Assembly: GCA_036271315.1 (NCBI GenBank)
Contig: DATBAV010000003.1
Span: 1 to 64,000, forward strand
From: VRUE01 sp036271315
GTDB lineage: Bacteria > Actinomycetota > Thermoleophilia > Solirubrobacterales > 70-9
DNA length: 64,000 nucleotides
Direction of reading: 5' to 3'
The position numbers were made by a program, and so were the translations under genes. The notes beneath the pieces were generated by a model. The model saw nothing but the letters and a program-made list of their open reading frames with translations. It made no database searches and had not been told where the DNA came from. How positions within the stretch are numbered: the stretch's first letter is position 1; each line of letters begins with the position of its first letter. Positions 16,605-26,675 of the stretch are shown here, one piece after another.

Positions 16605-17831
16605 GTGGCCATCGCCCCCCGACATCTCTTCACCGCACTCCTCGCCCTCTTCGTCGCCCTCTTCCTGGCCGTCTCGGCAACCCAGGGCGCCGAGCGGGCC
16701 AGCGCCGCCCAGCGCACCGGCCTCAGCGTCGCTCGCAAGCTCTCTCACCCCAACCGCTGTGCGAAGAGCGTTCCCGCCCGCCGCGCCCGCACGATGTCCC
16801 TGCCCCAACGCCGCCGGCTGATCCGCCGTCGCAGCCGCGGCTGCGCGGCGACGCAGTCGACCAGCCCCGGCGCGCCGCTCTACTGGGGCGCGACGATCGG
16901 CGAACAGCTGACCGGCGAACAGGCGCCCTGGGACATGAGCGCCGTCTCCAAGTTCGAAGGCCTGGCCGGCAAGGGCGTCTCCCTGGTCAACTTCTTCGGC
17001 CCCTTTGCCAACTGCGCTTCGAAGTGCTCCTTCTACAAATTCCCCACCGAGCCGATGGAAAGCATCCGCCAGCACGGCTCGATCCCGGTCTACAGCTGGA
17101 GCTCGCAATCGATCCCCTCCAGCCTCAACGAGCCCGACTTTCAACTCTCCGACGTGATCGCCGGCAACTTCGACTCCTACATCCGCGAATTCGCCGAAGA
17201 CGCGCGCGACTGGGGACACCCCTTCTTCCTGCGCTTCGACTGGGAGATGAACGGCAACTGGTTCCCCTGGTCAGAGGGCGTCAACGGCAACCAGTCCGGT
17301 GAATTCGTCGCCGCCTGGCGCCACGTGCACGACATCTTCACCTCGGTCGGCGCCAGCAACGTGACCTGGGTCTGGTGCCCCAACGTCGACCCCGGCAACA
17401 AGCTGCCGAACAGCCTCGCCTCCGACTACCCCGGCGACGAATACGTCGACTGGACCGGGCTCGATGGCTACAACTGGGGCCCCGCCAAGGGCGGCTGGAC
17501 CAGCTTCTCGCACCTCTACGACTCCACCTACCACGCGATCGCCGACTCGATCGCGCCGAGCAAGCCGCTGCTGATCGGCGAGATGGGCTCGACCGAGAAG
17601 GGCGGCTCGAAGGCAAGCTGGATCAGCGAAGCGCTGGCCGAAATCCCCACCGCCTTCCCCAAGATCCGGGCGATGCTCTGGTTCGACACCTTCGACGACG
17701 GCATGGACTGGCCGATCGAGACCTCGAGCAGCGCCACCAGCGCCTTCGCCGCTGGAATCCAGGCGCCCGCCTACCAGAGCAACTCCTACGCCAACCTCCC
17801 CGCTGGCGGCCCGATCGCACCGCCCACTTAG
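16605..17831 (+). CDS. Secreted GH26-like glycoside hydrolase, tandem copy 2
   Basis: 408 residues from a GTG start, with a signal peptide (HLFTALLALFVALFLAVSATQG). Residues ~38-85 form a short, very Arg-rich segment instead of the Pro-rich linker of copy 1. The GH26-like domain has acid/base Glu214 (FDWEMNGNWFPW) and nucleophile Glu326 (LLIGEMGS). The stretch encoding GVNGNQSGEFVAAWRHVHD is nearly base-for-base identical to copy 3, pointing to recent duplication or gene conversion. An ATG 11 nt upstream is out of frame, so the GTG is preferred. Confidence 0.85.
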   Translation: MAIAPRHLFTALLALFVALFLAVSATQGAERASAAQRTGLSVARKLSHPNRCAKSVPARRARTMSLPQRRRLIRRRSRGCAATQSTSPGAPLYWGATIGEQLTGEQAPWDMSAVSKFEGLAGKGVSLVNFFGPFANCASKCSFYKFPTEPMESIRQHGSIPVYSWSSQSIPSSLNEPDFQLSDVIAGNFDSYIREFAEDARDWGHPFFLRFDWEMNGNWFPWSEGVNGNQSGEFVAAWRHVHDIFTSVGASNVTWVWCPNVDPGNKLPNSLASDYPGDEYVDWTGLDGYNWGPAKGGWTSFSHLYDSTYHAIADSIAPSKPLLIGEMGSTEKGGSKASWISEALAEIPTAFPKIRAMLWFDTFDDGMDWPIETSSSATSAFAAGIQAPAYQSNSYANLPAGGPIAPPT

Positions 17832-17837
17832 CCGACT

Positions 17838-17849
17838 GGACGTTTGTCC
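17838..17849. promoter_or_regulatory. Shared motif upstream of GH26 gene 3 (reverse orientation)
   Basis: GGACGTTTGTCC is the exact reverse complement of the motif before gene 1. It lies 33 nt before the TTG start and directly precedes TAGACT, a possible -10 element. Confidence 0.5.
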
Positions 17850-17882
17850 TAGACTGGCCTCTCCCGAGCAGGAGAGGATGAC

Positions 17883-19388
17883 TTGCGCCTTCGGTCCCCA
17901 GCAAAGATCGCCGGCACCCTTATCGTCGCCTGTGCGCTCTGTCTGATGGGCGTTGCGCTGGCCGCGGGGGGAATCATTAAGACCCAGAGCCCACGCCTGC
18001 GCGGCGTCGCCCTGGACCAGCACCGGCTCTCGCCGCGTGTCAACGAGGCGCGCCCGCGTCAGCGACGTGCACTCTCCCCTCGCCGAAGGCGCGACCTCAG
18101 CAATCGCAGCCGGGTCTCCGGCGCGCTGGGCAACAGGAGTCGCGTCGGCGGAGCCATCTCGCCGCCCACAGGCAACGGCGACGCGGATAGCCCGACCAGC
18201 GCTCTGGTCGATGCGAAGTCGGCAACACCGACCGACCCGACGGCCTCGCCGCCGGTCGTCGCCGAAGACCCAAACCCGGTCACACCGGCTCCGCCCACCA
18301 CTCCGGCTCCGCCCGCCGAAGAACCGCTGCCCACTCCGCCCGAAGAAACGCTTCCGCCCCCGCCGGGAGAAAGCACTCCCTCCGCCCTCTACTGGGGTGC
18401 CTCGATCGGCAGTCAGCTCACCGGCGTGCAGGCGCCGTGGGACATGGGCGCCGTGACCAAATTCGAGCAGATCGCCGACAAGAAAGTCTCGCTGGTCAAC
18501 TTCTTCTCGCCCTTCGCCAACTGCCCAGCCGGCGGCTCCTGCTCTTTCTACAAGTTCCCCACCGGGCCGATGGAAAGCATCCGCGAATACGGCGCGATTC
18601 CGGTCTTCAGCTGGAGCTCGCAGTCGATCCCCTCGACCCTCAGCGAGCCCAACTTCCAGCTCTCCGACGTGATCGCCGGCACCTACGACTCCTACATCCG
18701 CGAATTCGCCCAGGCAGCCCGCAAATGGGGGCACCCCTTCTTCCTGCGCTTCGACTGGGAGATGAACGGCAATTGGTTCCCCTGGTCGGAGGGCGTCAAC
18801 GGCAACCAGTCCGGTGAATTCGTCGCCGCCTGGCGCCACGTGCACGACATCTTCACTTCGGTCGGCGCCAGCAACGTGACCTGGGTCTGGTGCCCCAACG
18901 TCGACCCCGAAGGGGTCCTGCACGACCTTGGCTCGCTCTACCCCGGCGACGAATACGTCGACTGGACCGGCCTCGACGGCTACAACTGGGGCACCAATCC
19001 GGCCAACCCCGATCGCTGGCGCAGCTTCAACGAACTCTACGAATCGACCTACCACCGCATCGCCGACGCGGTCGCCCCCGACAAGCCGATGCTGATCGGT
19101 GAGATGGGCTCGACTGAGGACGGCGGCTCCAAGGCAAGCTGGATCGAAGAAGCGCTGACCGCGATTCCGACCGACTACACCCAGATCCACGGCCTGCTTT
19201 GGTTCGACACCTACGACGATGGCATGGACTGGCCGATCGAGACCTCGGCGAGCTCCGCCAACGCCTTCGCCAGCGCGATCCAGAGCCCTGCCTACGTTGC
19301 GGAAAGTGCGGTCGAAATCGCCGAAGGCCCGATCGAACCACCGGAAAGCCCCGAAACGACCGAAGCGTTGTCCGAACCGCTGGGTTGA
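17883..19388 (+). CDS. Secreted GH26-like glycoside hydrolase, tandem copy 3 (long linker)
   Basis: 501 residues, the longest of the five. A TTG start is chosen because it lies 8 nt after AGGAGAGGA-like Shine-Dalgarno sequence and gives a good signal segment (KIAGTLIVACALCLMGVALAAGG); the nearby ATG is out of frame. Residues ~35-165 are a basic then Pro/Thr-rich linker (TPAPPTTPAPPAEEPLPTPP). The GH26-like domain carries Glu293 (FDWEMNGNWFPW) and Glu407 (MLIGEMGS). A C-terminal Glu/Pro-rich tail (IEPPESPETTEALSEPLG) is unique to this copy. Substrate unknown; same inferred role as the neighbours. Confidence 0.85.
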   Translation: MRLRSPAKIAGTLIVACALCLMGVALAAGGIIKTQSPRLRGVALDQHRLSPRVNEARPRQRRALSPRRRRDLSNRSRVSGALGNRSRVGGAISPPTGNGDADSPTSALVDAKSATPTDPTASPPVVAEDPNPVTPAPPTTPAPPAEEPLPTPPEETLPPPPGESTPSALYWGASIGSQLTGVQAPWDMGAVTKFEQIADKKVSLVNFFSPFANCPAGGSCSFYKFPTGPMESIREYGAIPVFSWSSQSIPSTLSEPNFQLSDVIAGTYDSYIREFAQAARKWGHPFFLRFDWEMNGNWFPWSEGVNGNQSGEFVAAWRHVHDIFTSVGASNVTWVWCPNVDPEGVLHDLGSLYPGDEYVDWTGLDGYNWGTNPANPDRWRSFNELYESTYHRIADAVAPDKPMLIGEMGSTEDGGSKASWIEEALTAIPTDYTQIHGLLWFDTYDDGMDWPIETSASSANAFASAIQSPAYVAESAVEIAEGPIEPPESPETTEALSEPLG

Positions 19389-19464
19389 TTCGGGGACGGC
19401 ATCGGCGGGGGCGAGAAACGCCCCTTCCTAAACTCCGCCGGCCTCGCAGCCGATGGAAGTGAGA

Positions 19465-20586
19465 ATGCGAAACCGACGAAACACATCCGCCCTCGTTTCC
19501 GCCTGCCTCGCGCTGGCCGCAGCGCTTCTCTTCATCGTCCCCGCCGCGGCCACGGCCAGCGGGCAGCACAAGCCGACCCGCCACCACAGGGCAGCGTCAA
19601 AGCAGCCGCCGCTCTACTGGGGTGCCTGGATCGGCGACCAGTTGACCGGCGAAGAACCGCCCTGGGACATGTCGGCGGTTTCGCAATTCCAGGGCGTGGT
19701 GGGCGGCAAGGGCCTATCGCTGATCGCCCTCGGCTCGCCCTTTGCCGATTGCAGCTCACCGCCCTGCAACTTCTTCAAATTCCCCACCGAAGCGATGAAC
19801 AACGTTCATAACTACGGCGCGATCCCCTTCTTCAACTGGGCCTCGCAGGCGACCTCCTCGGACCCGGGCGGCGCCACGGTGATGCCCGAATTCCAGCTCT
19901 CCGACGTGATCGCTGGCACCTACGACTCCTACATCCGCGAATTCGCCGAAGCGGCCCGCAACTGGGGCCACTCCTTCTTCCTCCGCTACGACTGGGAGAT
20001 GAACGGCAACTGGTTCCCCTGGGGGGCCGGCATCAACGAAAACAATCCCGGCGAATACGTCGCCGCCTGGCGCCACGTGCACGACATCTTCACCTCGGTC
20101 GGCGCCACCAACGCGACCTGGGTCTGGTGTCCGTACGCCGAAAACACGCGGCACTTCGCCAACCTCGCCTCGCTCTACCCGGGCAACGAATACGTCGACT
20201 GGACCTGCATGGACGGCTTCAATTGGGGCAGCAACCCGACCAACCCGCACACCTGGAAGGACTTCCAGGAAATCTTCTCGCCGACCTACCGACAGCTGAC
20301 CAAGCAGATTGCGCCGACCAAGCCGATCGTGCTGGCGGAGATGGCCTCGACCGGGCACGGCCGCGCCAAGGCGAACTGGATCAGCGACATGTTCAAGCAA
20401 CTGAGCACCAACTTCCGCCGGATTCGTGGCCTGATCTGGTTCGATCAGGTCGACCGCGGCGTCGAATGGCCGCTGGAGACCTCGCCTGCCGCCGCCCGCG
20501 CATTCGCCAAGGGCGTGCGCAAGCGCAGCTTCAAGGGCAATGGTCAGGCGGCGGTCGTCGCCAGTCCGATTCAGCCCCCGCATTGA
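19465..20586 (+). CDS. Secreted GH26-like glycoside hydrolase, tandem copy 4
   Basis: 373 residues. The ATG at 19465 is preferred over the in-frame ATG at 19453 because GGAAGTGAGA sits at Shine-Dalgarno distance before it. Signal peptide SALVSACLALAAALLFIVPAAATASG; a short His/Arg/Lys segment replaces the long linker. Catalytic Glu178 (YDWEMNGNWFPW) and Glu292 (IVLAEMAS). It differs from copies 1-3 by DWTCMDGFNWG, where Thr-Gly is replaced by Thr-Cys, a feature shared with copy 5, so copies 4 and 5 form a subgroup. The shared 12-bp upstream motif was not found here. Confidence 0.85.
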   Translation: MRNRRNTSALVSACLALAAALLFIVPAAATASGQHKPTRHHRAASKQPPLYWGAWIGDQLTGEEPPWDMSAVSQFQGVVGGKGLSLIALGSPFADCSSPPCNFFKFPTEAMNNVHNYGAIPFFNWASQATSSDPGGATVMPEFQLSDVIAGTYDSYIREFAEAARNWGHSFFLRYDWEMNGNWFPWGAGINENNPGEYVAAWRHVHDIFTSVGATNATWVWCPYAENTRHFANLASLYPGNEYVDWTCMDGFNWGSNPTNPHTWKDFQEIFSPTYRQLTKQIAPTKPIVLAEMASTGHGRAKANWISDMFKQLSTNFRRIRGLIWFDQVDRGVEWPLETSPAAARAFAKGVRKRSFKGNGQAAVVASPIQPPH

Positions 20587-20628
20587 TCGGGCAGAAGCAT
20601 TGCCCCGTATTAGGGGTTAGATAGCTAT

Positions 20629-21681
20629 ATGAAACGCCCGGCCGTCCTATTTTGTTTTTCCCTGCTCATTGCGTGGTTGGGCGTGGCTGCGCCCGCATCG
20701 GCGAAGCAGCCGCCGCCACCGCTCTACTGGGGCGCTCAGATCGGCAATCAGCTGACCGGCGAAGCGGCGCCGTGGGACATGAACGCGCTGCACACCTTCG
20801 AAGGCATGACCAAGAAGCCGCTCTCGCTGATCTCCTTCTCGGCGCCGTTCACCGAATGCGCAGGCTCGAACTGCACCTTCATCAACTTTCCCCTGACGCC
20901 GATCGAAAATGCTCGCAACTACGGCGCGGTCCCGCTCTTCAGCTGGAGCTCCTCCTCGACGCCCGAAAGCGGCCCACAGCGGCCCTGGAAGCTTTCGAAG
21001 ATCGTCAACGGCAGCCTCGACCCCTACATCCGCCAGTTCGCCGAAGCCGCCAGGGAATGGGGCCATCCCTTCCTGCTGCGCTTCGACTGGGAGATGAACG
21101 GCTTCTGGTTCCCCTGGTCCGAAGGCGTCAACGGCAACAAGAAGGGCGAGTTCGTCAAGGCCTGGCGCCACGTCCACGACATCTTCACCTCGGTCGGCGC
21201 CACCAACGCCTCCTGGGTCTGGTGCCCCAACGTCGACTTCACCCGCAAACTGATCCCGCTCAACCAGGTCTACCCTGGCAACAAGTACGTCGACTGGACC
21301 TGCCTCGACGGCTTCAACTGGGGCAAGCGCTCGGACTCGGCCGGTTGGCAGAGCTTCAACCAGGTCTTCCACGAAACCTACGTGCGGGTGCGCAAGATCG
21401 CCCCCCACAAGCCAATGCTGATCGGTGAGATCGCCTCAAACGAGATCGGCGGCTCGAAGGCCGCCTGGATCAAGAACATGCTGCGCGAAGTCCCCCGCTA
21501 CAAGGGCATCCGCGGCCTGGTCTGGTTCGACGTCAAGGACCGCAACACGCACTGGCCGCTGGAGAGCTCAAAGAAGGCGTCGAATGCGTTTGCCAGTGGG
21601 ATCAAGCGAAGTGTGTACCGGCCGAATGAATTCGCCGGGCTCGAGACCGACAGCCCGATTGCGCCGCCCAGTTGGCCTTGA
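20629..21681 (+). CDS. Secreted GH26-like glycoside hydrolase, tandem copy 5 (shortest)
   Basis: 350 residues. Signal peptide RPAVLFCFSLLIAWLGVAAPASA, after which the catalytic domain starts almost at once (PPPPLYWGAQIGNQLTG). Catalytic Glu155 (FDWEMNGFWFPW) and Glu267 (MLIGEIAS). DWTCLDGFNWG groups it with copy 4. The upstream region (CCCCGTATTAGGGGTTAGATAGCTAT) is AT-richer than before the other copies and looks like an independent promoter. It is the last gene of the array; two structured repeat elements follow. Confidence 0.85.
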   Translation: MKRPAVLFCFSLLIAWLGVAAPASAKQPPPPLYWGAQIGNQLTGEAAPWDMNALHTFEGMTKKPLSLISFSAPFTECAGSNCTFINFPLTPIENARNYGAVPLFSWSSSSTPESGPQRPWKLSKIVNGSLDPYIRQFAEAAREWGHPFLLRFDWEMNGFWFPWSEGVNGNKKGEFVKAWRHVHDIFTSVGATNASWVWCPNVDFTRKLIPLNQVYPGNKYVDWTCLDGFNWGKRSDSAGWQSFNQVFHETYVRVRKIAPHKPMLIGEIASNEIGGSKAAWIKNMLREVPRYKGIRGLVWFDVKDRNTHWPLESSKKASNAFASGIKRSVYRPNEFAGLETDSPIAPPSWP

Positions 21682-21698
21682 GCTGACCCCCAGCGGAT

Positions 21699-21855
21699 GG
21701 GCGTAGCGGTGGGCCTTTCCGGGAATTGATATCGCACGCGCCCGCCTCTGGCGGGCGCTTAGCGACAATCGATGAGCGCGGCTTCGCCGCGCCTAGAGAC
21801 ACGAGTGCAGCGGCTGCCTTCGGCAACATTCCCGGAAAGGCCCACCGCCACGCCC
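21699..21855 (+). repeat. Structured intergenic element, copy 1: outer stem plus three hairpins (cloverleaf-like)
   Basis: Outer arms 21699-21726 and 21828-21855 pair over 28 bp with one mismatch. Inside lie TGATATCGCAC (21727-21737), hairpin 1 with a 9-bp stem (21738-21758), TTAGCGACAATC (21759-21770), hairpin 2 GCGCGGC/GCCGCGC (21776-21792), CACGAGTGCAGC (21800-21811) and hairpin 3 TGCC/GGCA (21815-21825). Copy 2 keeps the three single-strand blocks exactly while the sequence and length of the outer stem and of hairpins 1 and 3 change but still pair. No coding potential is credible. Confidence 0.85.
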
Positions 21856-22055
21856 TCCAAGGGACACAAGCTCAGAGTCGACAGCAAGGGGTGATCCGAA
21901 AGCTCCCGGCGCTTGGGCAGCAGTCGAGCACCCGAGACACTCGAGCCCGGCGTCAAGCTTCCGTCACTCGGAACCTCACCGGCAAGCTCGGCGCAGCTTG
22001 GGTGGTTCCAGCAACCCCGCTGGTTTCGGTAGTTCGGGCCGCCTGGACGTGTGGA

Positions 22056-22205
22056 GAAGGAGCCTGGCCACCCTCCAGGCGAATGTCGCGAAGCGGCCGC
22101 TGCACTCGTGGTTCTAAGCGCGGCGCAGCCGCGCTCTCAGATTGTCGCTAAGCGCCGCAGGCGCGTGCGATATCAATTCGACTGGAGGGTTGGCCAGGCT
22201 CCTTC
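22056..22205 (-). repeat. Structured intergenic element, copy 2, inverted relative to copy 1
   Basis: Outer arms 22056-22084 and 22176-22205 pair over ~28 of 30 positions and are unrelated in sequence to the arms of copy 1. Read on the minus strand the core has TGATATCGCAC (22165-22175), hairpin 1 shortened to a 5-bp stem (22152-22164), TTAGCGACAATC (22140-22151), hairpin 2 with the same 7-bp stem but a different loop (22118-22134), CACGAGTGCAGC (22099-22110) and a 3-bp hairpin 3 (22087-22095). Both copies join the arms to the core as GAAT-core-ATTC. The 200 bp between the copies show no gene. Confidence 0.85.
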
Positions 22206-22232
22206 CCGACCACCCTCGCCAGCGCGACCTAC

Positions 22233-24051
<1,819 letters not shown>

Positions 24052-24059
<8 letters not shown>

Positions 24060-24357
24060 TGGACCCGCTGATATTGATCACACTTATGTCCGCATCGCTG
24101 TTGCGGATCTTCAGCGTTACCGTCTGTTCTTCGCCCTTTTGCAGCTTTACGCTGCAATTGAAGGTCGCCCCTTTTTCGACCTTCTGGTCGGACGGGCAAT
24201 CAACGGACGAAACCTTCTCTTTCAGCGAGTGCGAGAGGTTGGCTTCCAGCTGTTCCTCGGTCTTCTGGCTGTCGATGATCGTTTCGCCGCAACCGGCTAC
24301 GAGCACGGCAGCGGCGACTAGCCCAAGCAATGCGCTCGAGCACCTGAACCAGCTCAT
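24052..24357 (-). CDS. DUF4333 family lipoprotein
   Basis: 101 residues. Lipoprotein signal peptide with lipobox LVAAAVLVAGC (Cys ~22), then a small domain with two further Cys (VDCPSDQKVEKGATFNCSV) that are spaced as in DUF4333 proteins of Actinobacteria. Predicted to be anchored outside the membrane; function of the family is unknown. It overlaps the pckG start, so the two may be translated from one message. Too short and offset to be recognised without choosing the ATG at 24357. Confidence 0.78.
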
Positions 24358-24395
24358 CTCTCCCTTTCGGCGGGGGACACCCTGCTCGAAGTATC

Positions 24396-24511
24396 CCAAG
24401 AGACTCGGGTGCCCCTCCCGGCGGCTTGTACTTTTTCGGCAATCCGCCCTCGGAAGGCCCTTACCGACCCATCGAAAAAGTTGAGCCGGGAAGGGTGCCC
24501 GAGCCTCTTGG
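24396..24511. repeat. Long imperfect inverted repeat in the divergent lipoprotein/sucC spacer
   Basis: Arms 24396-24439 and 24473-24511: CCAAGAGnCTCGGG, CCCnTCCCGGC and CTTTTTCG blocks on the left are complementary to CGAAAAAG, GCCGGGAAGGG and CCCGAGCCTCTTGG on the right, with a few mismatches and a 4-nt length difference. It fills the divergent promoter region. It may be a duplicated, oppositely oriented promoter/operator or a structured leader. Confidence 0.7.
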
Positions 24512-24540
24512 CCCGCTCTTGGATAGGGTTCCGCGCCGCG

Positions 24541-25758
24541 ATGAGATTCTTCGAGTTCGAGGCACGCAAGATCGTCGAGCTGGCGGGGATTCCGGTCACC
24601 AAGTACGGGTTCTGCACCACTGCCGAGCAAGCACGCAAGGTCGCCGAGGAAATCGGCGGACCGGTCGTGATCAAGTCGCAGGTGCTGAGCGGCGGTCGGA
24701 TGAAGGCCGGCGGGGTCAAGTTCGCCGATACGCCGGACGAGGCCGCCGAGCACGCCGAGGCGATTCTCAAGCTCGAAATCAACGGCCACATGCCGCGCGG
24801 CGTCCTGGTCGATCCGAAGGCCGAGATCAAGCAGGAGTACTACGCCGGGGTCGTCTGGGACGGCACCGCGAAGAAACCGCTGATGCTGTTCAGCGACATG
24901 GGCGGCATCGACATCGAGGAGGTCGCCGAGACCCATCCCGACCACGTCGGCCGCGGCCACGTCTCCAACCTAATGCCGATCCCCGACTTCGAGGCCAAGC
25001 AGGTGATCGCCGCGACCGGGGTCACCGGCTCGCAGCTCAACCGCGCGACGCCGGTCCTCGCCCGCCTCGCCCGCCTCTTCCGCGACAACGACATGACCCT
25101 GGCCGAGATCAACCCCCTTGCCGAGCTCATCGACGGCAGCTTCGTCGCCCTCGACGCCCACATGGAGATGGAGAACGAGGCGGTCGGTCGCCAGAAAGGC
25201 CTGCTGCGCAAGCGGCTCGAGATCGCCGAGGAGGACACCCGCGAGACCTATGAGCCCTCCGACTTCGAGCGCCACGTCGCCGCTATCGACGCCGCCGACC
25301 ACCGCGGCGTGATCCAGGGCAAGGACCACGGCTTCGAAGGCAACCTCGGCCTCGTGATCGGCGCCGGCGGCGGCTCGCTGACCCTGACGGACGCTGTGCG
25401 CAGCCAGGGCGGCAAGCCGGCCAACTACTCCGAGATCGGCGGCAACCCCTCGGTCGCCAAGGCCTGCGGCCTGGCCAAGGAGGTGCTGGAAAAGGACGGC
25501 GTCGAGAAGATCGCGGTGATGATGTCGATCGTCTCCAACACCCGGGTCGACATCGTCGCCCGCGGCGTGATCAAGGCCTGCCTCGAGCTCGGCAAGGACC
25601 CCGGCGAGACGATCGCGATCTTCCGCATTCCCGGTGCCTGGGAGGAGGAGGGCTTCAAGATCCTCGAGCGCTACGGGGTCGAGTACTGCGATCGCTCGGT
25701 CTCGATGTGGGAGGCCGCCAACCGCGCCGTGACCAAGATCCAGGGGGCACCCGCCTGA
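24541..25758 (+). CDS. sucC: Succinyl-CoA ligase-like (ADP-forming) beta subunit
   Basis: 405 residues, slightly above the typical 385-400. N-terminal ATP-grasp domain (FEFEARKIVELAGIPVTKYG; VVIKSQVLSGGRMKAGGVKF; LAEINPLAEL for metal) and C-terminal CoA-ligase domain (GAGGGSLTLTDAVRSQGGKPANYSEIGG). With SucD it makes or uses succinyl-CoA in the TCA cycle with nucleotide phosphorylation. The GGGSLTLTDAV loop differs from the usual GLAMGTMD-type loop, so another acyl substrate (malyl- or citryl-CoA) is possible. Start ATG at 24541 matches the family N-terminus; upstream open frame is discounted. Its TGA overlaps the sucD ATG by one base. Confidence 0.85.
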   Translation: MRFFEFEARKIVELAGIPVTKYGFCTTAEQARKVAEEIGGPVVIKSQVLSGGRMKAGGVKFADTPDEAAEHAEAILKLEINGHMPRGVLVDPKAEIKQEYYAGVVWDGTAKKPLMLFSDMGGIDIEEVAETHPDHVGRGHVSNLMPIPDFEAKQVIAATGVTGSQLNRATPVLARLARLFRDNDMTLAEINPLAELIDGSFVALDAHMEMENEAVGRQKGLLRKRLEIAEEDTRETYEPSDFERHVAAIDAADHRGVIQGKDHGFEGNLGLVIGAGGGSLTLTDAVRSQGGKPANYSEIGGNPSVAKACGLAKEVLEKDGVEKIAVMMSIVSNTRVDIVARGVIKACLELGKDPGETIAIFRIPGAWEEEGFKILERYGVEYCDRSVSMWEAANRAVTKIQGAPA

Positions 25759-26675
25759 TGTCGATCTTGCTCAACAAGGACACCACCTTCATCGTTCAGG
25801 GGATCACCGGCCGCGAGGCGGTCAACCTGACCCGCGAGTGCCTCGACTACGGCTCCAAGGTCGTCGGCGGCGTTACCCCCGGCCGCAAGGGCCGCGAGGT
25901 CCACGGCGTGCCGGTCTTCGACACCGTCGCCCAGGCGGTCGAGAACCACGGCGGACCGATCGACGGCTCGGTCGTCACCGTCCCCCCCGCCTTCACCAAG
26001 GACGCCGTCCTCGAGGCGATCCTCAACGGGATCAAGTTGATCGTGATCGTCACCGAGCGCATCCCGCGCCGCGACGTCGCCCAGATGGTCGAGCTGGCAA
26101 ATATGGAGGGCGCCCGCATCATCGGCCCCAACTGCCTCGGCCTGATCGTCCCCGAGGTCTGCAAGATGGGTGGCATCGGCGGCCCGGCCAAGGACGCGGC
26201 CAAGGCCTACGCGCCCGGCCCGGTCGGCGTGATGAGCCGCTCCGGCGGCATGACCACGGAGATCTCCTCCTCGCTGACCCAGGCCGGCCTCGGCGTCTCC
26301 ACCGCCGTCTCGATCGGCGGCGACGCGATCATCGGCTCCACCTACGCCGAGCTGATGCCCTACTTCGAGGCCGACGAGCAGACCCAAGCGATCGTGATCT
26401 ACACCGAGCCCGGCGGCCGTATGGAGGCGCAGCTCTCCGAGTGGGTCGCCGAGCACAACTCGCGCCTGCCGATCATCGCCTTCATGGCCGGCAAGTTCAT
26501 GGACGACGAGGAGATGAAGGGGATGAGCTTCGGCCACGCCGGCACGATCGTCGAGGGCAAGGAGGACACCGCGACCGAGAAGATCGCCCGCCTCGAAGAC
26601 GCCGGAATCCGCGTGGTCGAGCGGATCGACGAGATCCCCGACGCGGTCAAGCAGAAGCTGGAGGTGACGGCATGA
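25758..26675 (+). CDS. sucD: Succinyl-CoA ligase-like alpha subunit
   Basis: 305 residues. N-terminal CoA-binding Rossmann domain (FIVQGITGREAVNLTRECLDYG, VVGGVTPGRKG, IVIVTERIPRRD, RIIGPNCLGL) and C-terminal ligase domain with the phosphorylated His in FGHAGTIVEG and GVMSRSGGMTTE. Translationally coupled to sucC (TGATG) and overlapping the ferredoxin start by 4 nt. The protein is a little longer than most SucD (about 290) and Met-rich near the active-site loop (MKGMSFGHAG). Substrate specificity beyond an acyl-CoA is inferred. Confidence 0.87.
   Translation: MSILLNKDTTFIVQGITGREAVNLTRECLDYGSKVVGGVTPGRKGREVHGVPVFDTVAQAVENHGGPIDGSVVTVPPAFTKDAVLEAILNGIKLIVIVTERIPRRDVAQMVELANMEGARIIGPNCLGLIVPEVCKMGGIGGPAKDAAKAYAPGPVGVMSRSGGMTTEISSSLTQAGLGVSTAVSIGGDAIIGSTYAELMPYFEADEQTQAIVIYTEPGGRMEAQLSEWVAEHNSRLPIIAFMAGKFMDDEEMKGMSFGHAGTIVEGKEDTATEKIARLEDAGIRVVERIDEIPDAVKQKLEVTA

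Noticed and set aside
15087..19190. Very long open frames opposite the GH26 genes (710 and 639 codons)
   Set aside because: Antisense shadows of secreted GH26 genes with repetitive Gly/Val/Asp composition.
15099..21681. Repeated DNA blocks in the GH26 array taken as a direct-repeat or CRISPR array
   Set aside because: They are homologous coding segments ~1.2 kb apart, without short repeats and spacers. No CRISPR array is present in the window.
24409..25758. 449-residue SucC starting in the inverted repeat
   Set aside because: The ATG at 24541 matches the family N-terminus; the upstream part is the intergenic palindrome.
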